A DNA stretch of 64,000 nt, taken from the NCBI RefSeq assembly GCF_049959315.1, contig NZ_CP188201.1; one strand, 5' to 3'. Shown in pieces: positions 8,843-17,022 of this stretch (its first letter is position 1; each line of letters opens with the position of its first letter). The translations under genes were made by a program, and so were the position numbers. The stretch is from Serratia proteamaculans_D (GTDB lineage: Bacteria; Pseudomonadota; Gammaproteobacteria; Enterobacterales; Enterobacteriaceae). Below the pieces are notes generated by a model. It made no database searches. It worked only from the letters and a program-made list of their open reading frames with translations, and was not told the origin of the DNA.

Positions 8843-8879
8843 AATATCGCCTATAGATAGAGTCTTATAGGCGATATTT
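8843..8879 (+). terminator. Hairpin after the DUF262 gene
   Basis: A 13-bp inverted repeat (AATATCGCCTATA / TATAGGCGATATT) ends in TTT and begins 5 nt after the stop codon. It is a likely intrinsic terminator. Confidence 0.7.
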
Positions 8880-9060
8880 CACCTGTTACGTATCAAAAAA
8901 ATGAAATTAATTTCTAACCATGCCAAATATTAATATCAAAAATTTTCACATGCTTGTTTTTAAATATTTTACGATGCCCACCCTGTCATGGACTTATATA
9001 TTGCAGTTATTCCATCAGTGGATAACGTAATTTATTCATAATTAACTATTTTACATGGTT

Positions 9061-9384
9061 CTACTGAATGTCACGACTCATCAAGTGTTGAATAGGAAGT
9101 TTTTTACAACTAAAACTTACCAGTTTTCGTTTTTTGATGAGCTCTTGATGATTAACCTTCCATGTTTGCCCCTTTATCTCAGTCTCTAAGAGTCTTGGCA
9201 AGATTTGCGTCATTCCAGCTAGCATCCCACCATCAATAAAACTATTCACAGCCCTAATATATTTAAGCGTTGCTACCTGCATATCTGGATCGGGTTCTCG
9301 CTGAACCTCCCCACAGTTATTGACAAGACTCCGAGGCGCGTCGGAGGCGCTTTTTAAAGTCAAAGGATTAACGTAAACGGCCAT
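9061..9384 (-). CDS. Doubtful 107-aa hypothetical protein
   Basis: An ATG-started frame of 107 codons giving a plausible soluble protein with a basic C-terminal third, which I do not recognise. No clear ribosome site precedes it. A hairpin with a T-run (9331-9358) on the opposite strand lies inside its 5' end, which argues against it. The gap 8880-9496 otherwise holds only hairpins. Confidence 0.3.
   Translation of the reverse strand: MAVYVNPLTLKSASDAPRSLVNNCGEVQREPDPDMQVATLKYIRAVNSFIDGGMLAGMTQILPRLLETEIKGQTWKVNHQELIKKRKLVSFSCKKLPIQHLMSRDIQ
9331..9358 (+). terminator. Plus-strand terminator-like hairpin
   Basis: CTCCGA-GGCGCG-TCGGAG is followed by GCGC and a run of five T. No plus-strand protein gene feeds it, so it may end a short non-coding transcript or be incidental. 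Confidence 0.4.
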
Positions 9385-9420
9385 CCGAGCAATGCACCAT
9401 TCTGTTGACCGGGTTTACTG

Positions 9421-9446
9421 AACCCCCAGCCTAGCTGGGGGTTTTC
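9421..9446 (+). terminator. Second plus-strand terminator-like hairpin
   Basis: AACCCCCAG-CCTAG-CTGGGGGTTTT is a strong stem followed by T residues on the plus strand. It sits 15 bp from the phoH terminator and could block read-through towards phoH. Confidence 0.6.
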
Positions 9447-9454
9447 TGTGCACA

Positions 9455-9479
9455 ACAAAAAGGCCGCCGAGGCGGCCTT
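9455..9479 (-). terminator. phoH terminator
   Basis: On the minus strand, AAGGCCGCC-TCG-GCGGCC leads into a T-run, 18 nt after the phoH stop. It is a textbook intrinsic terminator. Confidence 0.8.
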
Positions 9480-9496
9480 GAATTAGCAGGCAGGTT

Positions 9497-10282
9497 TTAA
9501 CTGTAGGCGTTGAGCGTACGCTGGCACAGGGCGGAGCGGACGCAGTCTTGTTTATCAAAGCGGATGATGCCGATCATTTCATCCTCCTCGAAGCGTTCCA
9601 TCGCATCGCTGAGGCCGGACTTCACGCCGCGTGGCAAGTCGCATTGGGTGACGTCACCATTAACGATTACCGTTACGTTCTCACCCAAACGGGTCAGGAA
9701 CATCTTCATCTGGCTGGCGGTCACGTTCTGGGCTTCATCCAGGATAACGACCGCATTTTCGAAGGTACGCCCGCGCATGTAGGCGAAAGGCGCGATCTCT
9801 ACCTTGCCGATTTCCGGACGCAGGCAGTATTGCATAAAGGACGATCCTAAACGGCGCACCAGAATGTCATACACCGGACGGAAATAAGGGGCGAACTTCT
9901 CAGAAATATCCCCGGGTAAGAAACCGAGGTCTTCATCCGCCTGCAGAACCGGACGAGTAACGATAATCCGATCCACTTCTTTATGTATAAGGGCTTCTGC
10001 CGCTTTCGCAGCGCTGATGAAAGTTTTGCCGCAGCCGGCTTCACCGGTGGCAAAAATCAACTGCTTCTTATCTATGGCGATTAAGTAATGACCCTGAGCT
10101 TCGGTTCGTGCCTCTATGGGAGAGCTATCGCGCTTGTCACGTGCCATGCCGATAGACTCAACACCACCCATTTGTACCAGCGAGGTTACAGACTCTTCTT
10201 CAAGCTGGCGATGACTACGAGCGTCACGACGAATAACGCGTTTCGCTTCACGACGTGCTTTGATCACTGCTTTTTGTCTCAT
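9497..10282 (-). CDS. phoH: PhoH-family ATPase
   Basis: 261-aa cytoplasmic P-loop ATPase. Walker A is G80-E-A-G-C-G-K-T87 and Walker B is VVILDEAQN near residue 185. The sequence closely matches the C-terminal part of E. coli PhoH, a phosphate-starvation-inducible protein whose family is tied to RNA metabolism. An in-frame TAA four codons upstream and an AAGGTG site fix this ATG as the start, so the N-terminal extension of the 354-aa E. coli form is absent. A Pho-box-like sequence lies about 390 bp upstream. Confidence 0.92.
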   Translation of the reverse strand: MRQKAVIKARREAKRVIRRDARSHRQLEEESVTSLVQMGGVESIGMARDKRDSSPIEARTEAQGHYLIAIDKKQLIFATGEAGCGKTFISAAKAAEALIHKEVDRIIVTRPVLQADEDLGFLPGDISEKFAPYFRPVYDILVRRLGSSFMQYCLRPEIGKVEIAPFAYMRGRTFENAVVILDEAQNVTASQMKMFLTRLGENVTVIVNGDVTQCDLPRGVKSGLSDAMERFEEDEMIGIIRFDKQDCVRSALCQRTLNAYS

Positions 10283-10900
10283 AGTGGCACCTTACAGTTT
10301 GTTTCACCTACCGCAACGGCCAGGCCGCGCGATTATGTTTCACACACAGATTAGGTTTCGGCTTCCTTTCGAGCCAACAATAGCCAATTGAAAAAGTGAA
10401 TATACGGCGGGCGTGACGGCACACCGATGTTTCACGGGATAACGCGATTGCGTAATTAAAACCTGAGTAAAAAGTGACAAGAATTTGAAATGACGGGAGT
10501 GCGGAGTAGCCAGGAAAAGAGAGTCGGAAGCAATGTCCTCGTTACAACGAGAAATCAGGGAAGGTCTGTTATTTTTTCTTTCTAGCCCAACCAAGGACTT
10601 TACCATTAGCGATCCCCGCAGTGTTATTTACAGCTTCGAGCTGTGCACCTTGTGAAAACTACCGCCAGATGATTACAGTATAATGACATTCAACCCTGCC
10701 GCGTTACTAAAATGTAAAAAAATTTAATCTTTTTTGTTTTCACGTGGCGCAAGAACACTATATCACGCCGATTACGTCATTCAATAAAATTTTTAACATC
10801 CATAATATCAAACAGTTACCATTAAATGTCGTCGATGACATTTTGGTTTCCCGATTAAATTTTAGCCAACCAAGAAGCCATCAATCCGCCGAAAATTATA
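10283..10900. other. Long leader/intergenic region upstream of phoH
   Basis: About 620 bp. It contains a Pho-box candidate (10672-10689), AT-rich promoter-like DNA and a dyad AAATGTC...GACATTT at 10824-10843. An 88-codon minus-strand frame (10340-10606) looks non-coding by composition. A transcript started at the Pho box would have an unusually long 5' leader. Confidence 0.5.
10672..10689 (-). promoter_or_regulatory. Candidate Pho box (PhoB site)
   Basis: Read on the minus strand, the site is ATGTCAT-TATA-CTGTAAT. Both 7-nt half-sites match CTGTCAT in 6 of 7 positions, and the AT spacer is the right 4 nt. It points towards phoH, which is PhoB-regulated in E. coli. The long distance (about 390 bp) is the weak point. 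Confidence 0.5.
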
Positions 10901-10928
10901 AATAAAAAAGGCGGGAAAGCTCCCGCCC
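10901..10928 (-). terminator. pqqU terminator
   Basis: On the minus strand, GGCGGGAGCTTTCCCGCC is followed by TTTTTTATTT, 38 nt after the pqqU stop. Confidence 0.85.
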
Positions 10929-10966
10929 TGATGCTGAATGATTACGCCGCCAGGCGAGTTTTGCTG

Positions 10967-13114
10967 TTACTCGAAGGTATAAGAGACGCTCAATCCGCCG
11001 CCCCAGTTTCTGCCCGGTGCCGGTTCGTAGTAACGGCCATTGCCTTCATTAACGATCACCGACCCCACATATTGTCGGTCAAACAGATTATCTACCCGAC
11101 CGAAAACGTTAAGCATCCAATTGCCCAGCGGATAGCGGTAACCAGTATTCAAGCCGACGGTGGTATAAGCCGGAGCCTGCTCCGTATTGGCATCGTTAAC
11201 CTCGATATCGCTCATATAGCGCACCTCTGCACCGGCATACCAGCCTTCCGGCGGTGACCAGGCCAACGAGGCATAGCCCATATTACGCGCAATGCCCGGC
11301 ATGCGGTTGCCGCTGGGCACCATGTTGGCCGCCGAACACTGGCTGTCACCGCACACATCATCGCGATAGCGAGCATCCAGCAGCGTCCAGGCCAGTTGCA
11401 CCCGCCAGTCATAAGCGAATTGCTGATCCAGCGCCAGCTCCAGGCCACGCCTGCGGGTTTGACCAGCGTTTTTGTAGCTGGTGCGGCCATTGCTGCTTTC
11501 ATCCACCACGATTTCGTTGCGGGTGTCAGTCTGGAAAACGGCAGCGGTCAGCAGGCCATTGCCAATGCGGGTTTTACTGCCCAACTCCACCGTGTCGCTG
11601 GTTGAGGGATTTAGCCCGAAGTTCAGCCCGGCCTGATCGCCTGAACGGTAAGACAGTTCGTTAATGGTCGGCGTCTCAAAACCGCGACCGGCGGAAAGAT
11701 ACAGGTTCCAGCCGCTCATCACCGCATAGTTGAGGGAACCGGCAGGTAGCCACTGATGGTAACTGGCGCTACCGCTGTCATCGCCATTGGCGCCGGTAAC
11801 GTAGTGATCGTTAGAGTCGAAATTGACGGTGCTGTAACGCATGCCAACATCCAGCGTCAGCTGTTGCGTCAACTGCCATGAGGTTTGCAGGTAAGGATCC
11901 ACATTCCACATCAGGTTGCGTTCGTTGCGGCGCAACGCCCCCTCGGTACCCAGCTCGGTGACACCATTGACCTGGGTAAAGTTTTCATACCCTTTGCGCT
12001 GCTCGGTCATGGTTTCATAATCCAGCCCACCGGTCAGGGTGTATGGCACGCCCAGCTCGCCACGGTGCGTCCAGCGGGTATCAATCCCCTGATAATGGCG
12101 CGTCAGGTCAATCACCCCGCCCGGATGCTGCGCACTGCGCTGTTGCACCGCGACCGGGATCGACTGGTACTGGGTGGTTTCACGCTCACCGGCATACATC
12201 ATGATGCTGAGATCGTCATCCACACCCATCTCGCGCTGGTAGTGCAACCCGGCCTGAGTTTGTGAAGTAGTTTTGCGCGTATTGTATTGATCGGCTCGCG
12301 GTGCCTGGCGCGGATTATCGCGCCACTCGGCGGAAGTCAGACCGCCCGGATCGTTGGCGTTGATATCAACACTGTTAAATAACAGCGTGAGCGTGCTGAC
12401 ATCGTCGATGCGAACGCCCAGCTTGGCATTACCCAGGTTTTTCCGTGCGCCACTGTGGTCACGGAACCCCTGCGTGGTGAAACGGGTGCCGGAAATGGTG
12501 TAGTTGACATCACCGGCGTGGGTACCGTCACCGGTCGCCCCGGTGGCCTTGACGCCATAGCGCCAGGTACCGTAGCTACCGAAGTACGAACTGGCCTCAA
12601 TGCGGGGCGGCTGTTGGCCGGTTTCGGTTTCCACATTCACCATGCCGCCGGAGGCATTACCGTAGAGCGCGGAAAACGGACCACGCAACACTTCCACCTT
12701 CTCGACCGAGTTAAGGTCAATGTTCGAGGTCTGCCCCTGCCCATCGGGCATGGTGGCCGGAATGCCATCGACATAAATACGCACGCCGCGCACACCATAC
12801 ATAGAGCGCGCGCCGAAACCCCGCACCGAGAGCTGCAAATCCTGCGCATAGTTCTGGCGGTTCTGAATTTGTAAACCGGGCACGCTGCCCAGACTTTCCG
12901 ACAGGTTGATCTGTGGCCGTGCCTCACGGATTTGATCGCCCGTGACCACGCTGACGGCAGCCGGGGTTGAGAGTTCAGAAAGACCGCTGCGCTTGGCGGT
13001 GACCACCATGGTCTGTTCGCTGTCCTTGTCCTGCGCAAAGCTGGCAGAAACAGGCAGTAGGGCTGGAATAACCAGCGCTGAAACTGCCAACCGGTTTTTA
13101 TGAGTGCTTTTCAT
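10967..13114 (-). CDS. pqqU: TonB-dependent PQQ receptor PqqU (YncD)
   Basis: 715-aa outer-membrane receptor. The N-terminal signal peptide ends at about residue 27 (SFAQ). A TonB box follows (E33-QTMVVTA40), then the plug domain (about 50-160, with YVDGIPATMPDGQGQ and VEVLRGPFSALYGNASGG) and a 22-strand barrel ending in a C-terminal aromatic (YTFE). Long stretches agree with E. coli YncD, shown to import pyrroloquinoline quinone and renamed PqqU. No PQQ-dependent dehydrogenase lies in this window. It is a single gene with its own terminator. Confidence 0.88.
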   Translation of the reverse strand: MKSTHKNRLAVSALVIPALLPVSASFAQDKDSEQTMVVTAKRSGLSELSTPAAVSVVTGDQIREARPQINLSESLGSVPGLQIQNRQNYAQDLQLSVRGFGARSMYGVRGVRIYVDGIPATMPDGQGQTSNIDLNSVEKVEVLRGPFSALYGNASGGMVNVETETGQQPPRIEASSYFGSYGTWRYGVKATGATGDGTHAGDVNYTISGTRFTTQGFRDHSGARKNLGNAKLGVRIDDVSTLTLLFNSVDINANDPGGLTSAEWRDNPRQAPRADQYNTRKTTSQTQAGLHYQREMGVDDDLSIMMYAGERETTQYQSIPVAVQQRSAQHPGGVIDLTRHYQGIDTRWTHRGELGVPYTLTGGLDYETMTEQRKGYENFTQVNGVTELGTEGALRRNERNLMWNVDPYLQTSWQLTQQLTLDVGMRYSTVNFDSNDHYVTGANGDDSGSASYHQWLPAGSLNYAVMSGWNLYLSAGRGFETPTINELSYRSGDQAGLNFGLNPSTSDTVELGSKTRIGNGLLTAAVFQTDTRNEIVVDESSNGRTSYKNAGQTRRRGLELALDQQFAYDWRVQLAWTLLDARYRDDVCGDSQCSAANMVPSGNRMPGIARNMGYASLAWSPPEGWYAGAEVRYMSDIEVNDANTEQAPAYTTVGLNTGYRYPLGNWMLNVFGRVDNLFDRQYVGSVIVNEGNGRYYEPAPGRNWGGGLSVSYTFE

Positions 13115-13293
13115 CAGGAAAATGCCGTTAAAGGGATCGAAGGGTATGAACCATTTGGAACGTTATGGCCAGCATGTTAATGCTTTTAACAAAAAATGAA
13201 AATAGTTAGCCTAATTAAAGCCCGGCCCCGCAATTGCGCAAGGTCACTATTGATTTTAATTAGCTGTGGTTTGTCGTGGATGGCTGAAAATTC

Positions 13294-13316
13294 AGGCGGG
13301 GATCCCCCGCCTTTTT
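13294..13316. terminator. Hairpin between efeB and pqqU
   Basis: AGGCGGGG-AT-CCCCCGCCT is followed by TTTTT on the plus strand. The flanking genes are both on the minus strand, so it may act on efeUOB as a weaker terminator or stop antisense transcription. Confidence 0.5.
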
Positions 13317-13325
13317 AGAAGTGGC

Positions 13326-14618
13326 TTAGGCTTTCAACAGGCCGCTGCCCAGGTAATCATTGGCATCTTTTACCCCCGGCAGCGCAAAGAAATAGCCGCC
13401 GCCGATCGGTTTGACATACTCTTCCAGCGCTTCACCATTCAGGCGTTTTTGCACCGTCAGGAAGCCTTTCTCCAGATCGGCCTGATAACAAACAAACAGC
13501 AGCCCCATCTCCAGCTGGCCAGAATTGGACACACCAAGTGAATAGCTGTAGCCGCGGCGCAGCATTAAATTGCTCTGGGTTTGCGGCGTGCGCGGGTTTG
13601 CCAGGCGAATATGCGCGTCCATCGGGATCATTTTCCCTTCAGGATCTTGCGCGTAGTCCGGCTCATCGTGTTCATGCTTCATGCCAAGTGGCGCACCACT
13701 GTGCTTGTCGCGACCAAAGATGGTTTGCTGTTCCTGCAACGGCGTGCGATCCCAGAATTCCACATGGAAACGGATAATACGCGCGGCCTGGTAGCTGCCC
13801 CCCACCGCCCATGCCGGTTCCCCGGCGTTGTCAGCTGTCCACACCACCTGATCCATCAAGGGCTTGTCGCTGGTTTTCGGGTTGGCGGTGCCGTCTTTAA
13901 AGCCCAGCAGGTTGATCGGCGTTTCTTTACCTTTGCTACGCGCGGCGTGGGCAGAAATAAACCCTTCCCGCTTCCAGCGCACGCTGAGCAGATCCGGCGA
14001 ATGCTTGATGATATCGCGCAACGCGTGGATCACCGTTTCATTGGTATTGGCGCAAATCTGCAACACCAAATCACCGTGGCATAGGCTGGCATCCAGCGAG
14101 TCGTTAGGGAAGCGCGTCATTTTCTGCAGCCGCAGAGGTTTTTGCGCCTGCAGCCCGAAACGTTCGTCAAACAGCGAGCTGCCGACCGACACGGTCACCG
14201 TCAGGTTATCCGGATAAATCTCCGGCCCCATGATGCCCGAATCGAGCGGTGGCAGCTTGGGATCCACCTCCGGCGCTCTGCCACCCGTGGTCAGGAAGGC
14301 AATACGGGTGGTCAGCAGCCGGAACAAACGCTCCAAATCCTGCTTGTTACTCGCCAGCACGTCGAACGCCACCAGCATCATCGCGGCTTGCTGTGGCGTG
14401 AGGATCCCGGCCTGATGCACGCCATAGAACGGCTGCTTCTGCCAACGCTCGTCCTGCGGTACTGCCAGCGGATCGGCGGTTTTATCCGCCGCCTGGGTCA
14501 GACGGCTGCCGCCCAGCGCCAGCACGCCCAGTCCCAACCCCTGCAACAAACGACGGCGCGACGGTGACGCCGCGCCCTGTGGATGCGGCCCGTTTTCCGG
14601 GCCGATCTTGTTACTCAT
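13326..14618 (-). CDS. efeB: EfeB, Tat-exported heme peroxidase/deferrochelatase
   Basis: 430-aa periplasmic DyP-type heme peroxidase. The Tat signal is S-P-S-R21-R22-R23-L-L-Q-G followed by a hydrophobic stretch. DyP features include GFKDGTANP in the middle and a His/Arg-rich C-terminal half. It is the third component of EfeUOB, which oxidises Fe(II) or handles heme during ferrous iron uptake. A TTG 15 nt upstream is also in frame, but the ATG at 14618 preceded by GAGG is the likelier start. It begins 11 nt after the efeO stop. Confidence 0.92.
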   Translation of the reverse strand: MSNKIGPENGPHPQGAASPSRRRLLQGLGLGVLALGGSRLTQAADKTADPLAVPQDERWQKQPFYGVHQAGILTPQQAAMMLVAFDVLASNKQDLERLFRLLTTRIAFLTTGGRAPEVDPKLPPLDSGIMGPEIYPDNLTVTVSVGSSLFDERFGLQAQKPLRLQKMTRFPNDSLDASLCHGDLVLQICANTNETVIHALRDIIKHSPDLLSVRWKREGFISAHAARSKGKETPINLLGFKDGTANPKTSDKPLMDQVVWTADNAGEPAWAVGGSYQAARIIRFHVEFWDRTPLQEQQTIFGRDKHSGAPLGMKHEHDEPDYAQDPEGKMIPMDAHIRLANPRTPQTQSNLMLRRGYSYSLGVSNSGQLEMGLLFVCYQADLEKGFLTVQKRLNGEALEEYVKPIGGGYFFALPGVKDANDYLGSGLLKA

Positions 14619-14629
14619 TATGCTTTGCC

Positions 14630-15766
14630 TCAATCCAGACCCAGAACGCCACGCAGTTGTGACAAGTCTTCCGCCAGGGTAGTGATCGGCCCTTTCATGG
14701 CATTGCGATCGGCATCGGTCAGCTTCTCGTAAGACTCATAGCCCTCTTTGGTTTTGTACTTCGCCAAAATGGTATCAACGGTTTTAAAGTTGGCGTCGAT
14801 CTTGTCCAGCAACGGTTTGTTGGCCTTGACCAACAGCGGGCGCAGCAGGTTAACGATTTTCTGCGCACCGTCGACGTTAGCCTGGAAGTCCCACAGGTCG
14901 GTACGGCTGTAACGGTCTTCTTCACCGCTGATTTTGCTCGCCGCAACTTCTTCAATCAGACCGGCCGCCCCGCCCACCACTTTGCTTGGCGGGAAGGTCA
15001 AATCGGTGACGCGTTTTTGCAGCTCGAGGGTGTCGTTGTACAGTTGGTCAGCGTATTTGCTCATATCTTTGGTGGTGTTATCGGCAAACAGCGCTTTTTC
15101 CAGGCGGTGGAAACCGGTGAACTTCGGATCTTCCGCTTTCTTCTCGTAATCGTCTTCACGGGCGTCGATACTGCCGTCCAGGTCGGAGAACAGTTCGGCG
15201 ATCGGTTCAATGCGCTCGTAGTGCTGGCGTGTCGGCGCATAGAGTTTACGCGCCTGTTCCACGTTGCCGGCCTTGATAGCGTCGGTGAACAGCTTGGTCT
15301 GCTTAACCAGGCCTTCCACTTCTTTGGTCACATAAACCTTGTATTCGGCAATCGGCCCGACCAAATCCATCGCATTCGGTTTGCCGTCGGTGGCGGCACC
15401 TGCGGCAGCGGTCACGGTCAGCTTGCCCTTCGGATTGCTGAGCAGCCCGCAGGTCATATCATATTCGCCCGCATCCAGATTGGCGGTCATCTTCTGGGTG
15501 AAGCCCGGCGCGATATTCTCACGCTCTTCCACCACCATCACCCCTTTGAGGATTTCCCATTCGACGTTTTTCTGGCTGGTGTTATGCACCACAAACTGGG
15601 TTTTACCGGCCGGCACCGTCAACTGCATCGGCTCACACTGCTTGTCGTTAACGGTAATTTTCACCTGCGGCACGTCCGCCGCCTGAGCGTTGATGCTTAG
15701 CGCGAACGCCGGCAAAGCCAGTAATGCTGCGTGCAACGCCTTGCGGCGGAATAATGGAGTAGACAT
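14630..15766 (-). CDS. efeO: EfeO, periplasmic ferrous-iron-uptake protein
   Basis: 378-aa periplasmic protein. The signal peptide ends near residue 29 (INAQAAD). An N-terminal cupredoxin-like domain (about 30-120, with CGLL as part of its metal site) precedes a C-terminal imelysin/peptidase-M75 domain with the H-x-x-E motif (FHRLEKALF). It is thought to bind and deliver iron to EfeU. It sits between efeU and efeB in one operon. Confidence 0.92.
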   Translation of the reverse strand: MSTPLFRRKALHAALLALPAFALSINAQAADVPQVKITVNDKQCEPMQLTVPAGKTQFVVHNTSQKNVEWEILKGVMVVEERENIAPGFTQKMTANLDAGEYDMTCGLLSNPKGKLTVTAAAGAATDGKPNAMDLVGPIAEYKVYVTKEVEGLVKQTKLFTDAIKAGNVEQARKLYAPTRQHYERIEPIAELFSDLDGSIDAREDDYEKKAEDPKFTGFHRLEKALFADNTTKDMSKYADQLYNDTLELQKRVTDLTFPPSKVVGGAAGLIEEVAASKISGEEDRYSRTDLWDFQANVDGAQKIVNLLRPLLVKANKPLLDKIDANFKTVDTILAKYKTKEGYESYEKLTDADRNAMKGPITTLAEDLSQLRGVLGLD

Positions 15767-15784
15767 ACGGATTCCCTATTAAAA

Positions 15785-16630
15785 TTAATGATTGATTTTA
15801 CGTTGCGCCGAAACTGCTGCCGGTTCCGCACGCTGCGGCAGGAAAAAGAAAATCAGTGTTGGGATCAGATACAGGAAATAGACCGCCACTTCGCTCACCG
15901 TCGGCGCTTCCTGATAGCCGAAGATACCTTCGAGCAGGGTGCCAAACAGCGAATGGGTCGACAGATGGTTACTGAAGTCGAACGCGATATCCTGGAAGTG
16001 GTTCCACAATCCGGCTTCATGGAAAGCGCGGATCGCCCCGGCAGCCAGACCGGCGGCCACGAACAGGATAAACAGGCTGGTCCACTTGAAGAACTTGGCC
16101 AGGTGCAACTTTACGCCGCCCCAGTAGATAACCATGCCCAGCACGATGGCCGCCACCAGGCCGAGTACCGCACCGATCGGCGCCGCAATGCCAACGTCTT
16201 GCTGGAAAGCTGCCAGCAGGAAAAACACCGACTCCAGGCCTTCGCGGGCCACGGCAAAAAACACCATCGCCACCAGCGCCCAGCCCTGGCCTTTACCGGA
16301 ATTAAGCGCGTTATCAATAGCGCCTTCCAGATGCACCTTGACCGATTTGGACACTTTGCGCATCCAGAACACCATATAGGTGAGGATCAGCACCGCCACC
16401 ACCGCAACAATGCCTTCAAACAGCTCTTGCTGCTTCTGCGGGAATTCGCCGGTGGTTTCATTGATGAAAATACCGAGCGCCAGGCACAGGGCAGCGGCAA
16501 CTATCACCCCTATCCATACCACGCCTAGCCATTGACCGCGCTGCGTGCGTTTGAGGTAACTGGCAATCAGGCTGACGATCAACGCCGCCTCCAGCCCCTC
16601 ACGGAACATGATAAGGAAGGGAACAAACAT
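15785..16630 (-). CDS. efeU: EfeU, ferrous iron permease
   Basis: 281-aa integral membrane permease of the Ftr1/OFeT family with about seven helices. Both REGLE iron-binding motifs are present, R10-E-G-L-E14 and R129-E-G-L-E133. The frame is intact, unlike the frameshifted efeU of E. coli K-12. First gene of efeUOB, with a Fur box 91-109 nt upstream of its start. Confidence 0.94.
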   Translation of the reverse strand: MFVPFLIMFREGLEAALIVSLIASYLKRTQRGQWLGVVWIGVIVAAALCLALGIFINETTGEFPQKQQELFEGIVAVVAVLILTYMVFWMRKVSKSVKVHLEGAIDNALNSGKGQGWALVAMVFFAVAREGLESVFFLLAAFQQDVGIAAPIGAVLGLVAAIVLGMVIYWGGVKLHLAKFFKWTSLFILFVAAGLAAGAIRAFHEAGLWNHFQDIAFDFSNHLSTHSLFGTLLEGIFGYQEAPTVSEVAVYFLYLIPTLIFFFLPQRAEPAAVSAQRKINH

Positions 16631-16720
16631 AATTAATAACCCCTAAAAAGGCATCTGCTGCGAAGCGTCCGCTCACCAGAAATGGCGGCAACGCCAATGT
16701 AAAGAAAAGTAAAACACAAC

Positions 16721-16739
16721 GATAGTGATTATCATTCTG
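16721..16739 (-). promoter_or_regulatory. Fur box upstream of efeUOB
   Basis: GATAGTGATTATCATTCTG matches the 19-bp Fur consensus GATAATGATAATCATTATC at 15 positions. Iron repression of efeUOB by Fur is known in E. coli. Confidence 0.8.
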
Positions 16740-16840
16740 GCTGAAAGAAATACAAGAGCCGCAAGGGTGATTTTTTCTAATCAAATGTCGCCAGGTGTTT
16801 CAGGCAGATGACAGAAAACCGCGGAATGGAAAATGACAAA

Positions 16841-16858
16841 GGGCGCATTAAGCGCCCT
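16841..16858 (-). terminator. Duplicated hairpin, distal copy
   Basis: GGGCGC-ATTA-AGCGCCCT is an 18-bp sequence identical to the copy at 16982. On the minus strand it is followed by TTTGTCATTTT. It acts as a second terminator downstream of putP. Confidence 0.65.
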
Positions 16859-16981
16859 CAGACTACGGACAAAGCCAATTATTAGGGAGAGCGTGCCGAA
16901 GGGGTCGTAGCGGCTTGCCCGCCGGAGCGCCCCTCGGTGCGCTAGGCCCGAGTATCTCGGACTAATAAACAACTTTATAAA

Positions 16982-16999
16982 GGGCGCATTAAGCGCCCT
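16982..16999 (-). terminator. putP terminator, proximal copy
   Basis: The same 18-bp hairpin as at 16841. On the minus strand it is preceded by AAA and followed by TTTATAA, 24 nt after the putP stop codon. Confidence 0.75.
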
Positions 17000-17022
17000 T
17001 TGAGACTCGCGGTGCGAGAGGA

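Larger units (their letters stand above)
16631..17022. other. efeU promoter and putP 3' region
   Basis: 392 bp between efeU and putP, both on the minus strand. It holds the Fur box and two copies of an identical hairpin around a roughly 120-nt GC-rich segment. No protein gene is evident. Confidence 0.5.

Noticed and set aside
10340..10606. 88-codon minus-strand frame upstream of phoH
   Set aside because: No ribosome site of note and no recognisable features. It lies in what would be the phoH leader.
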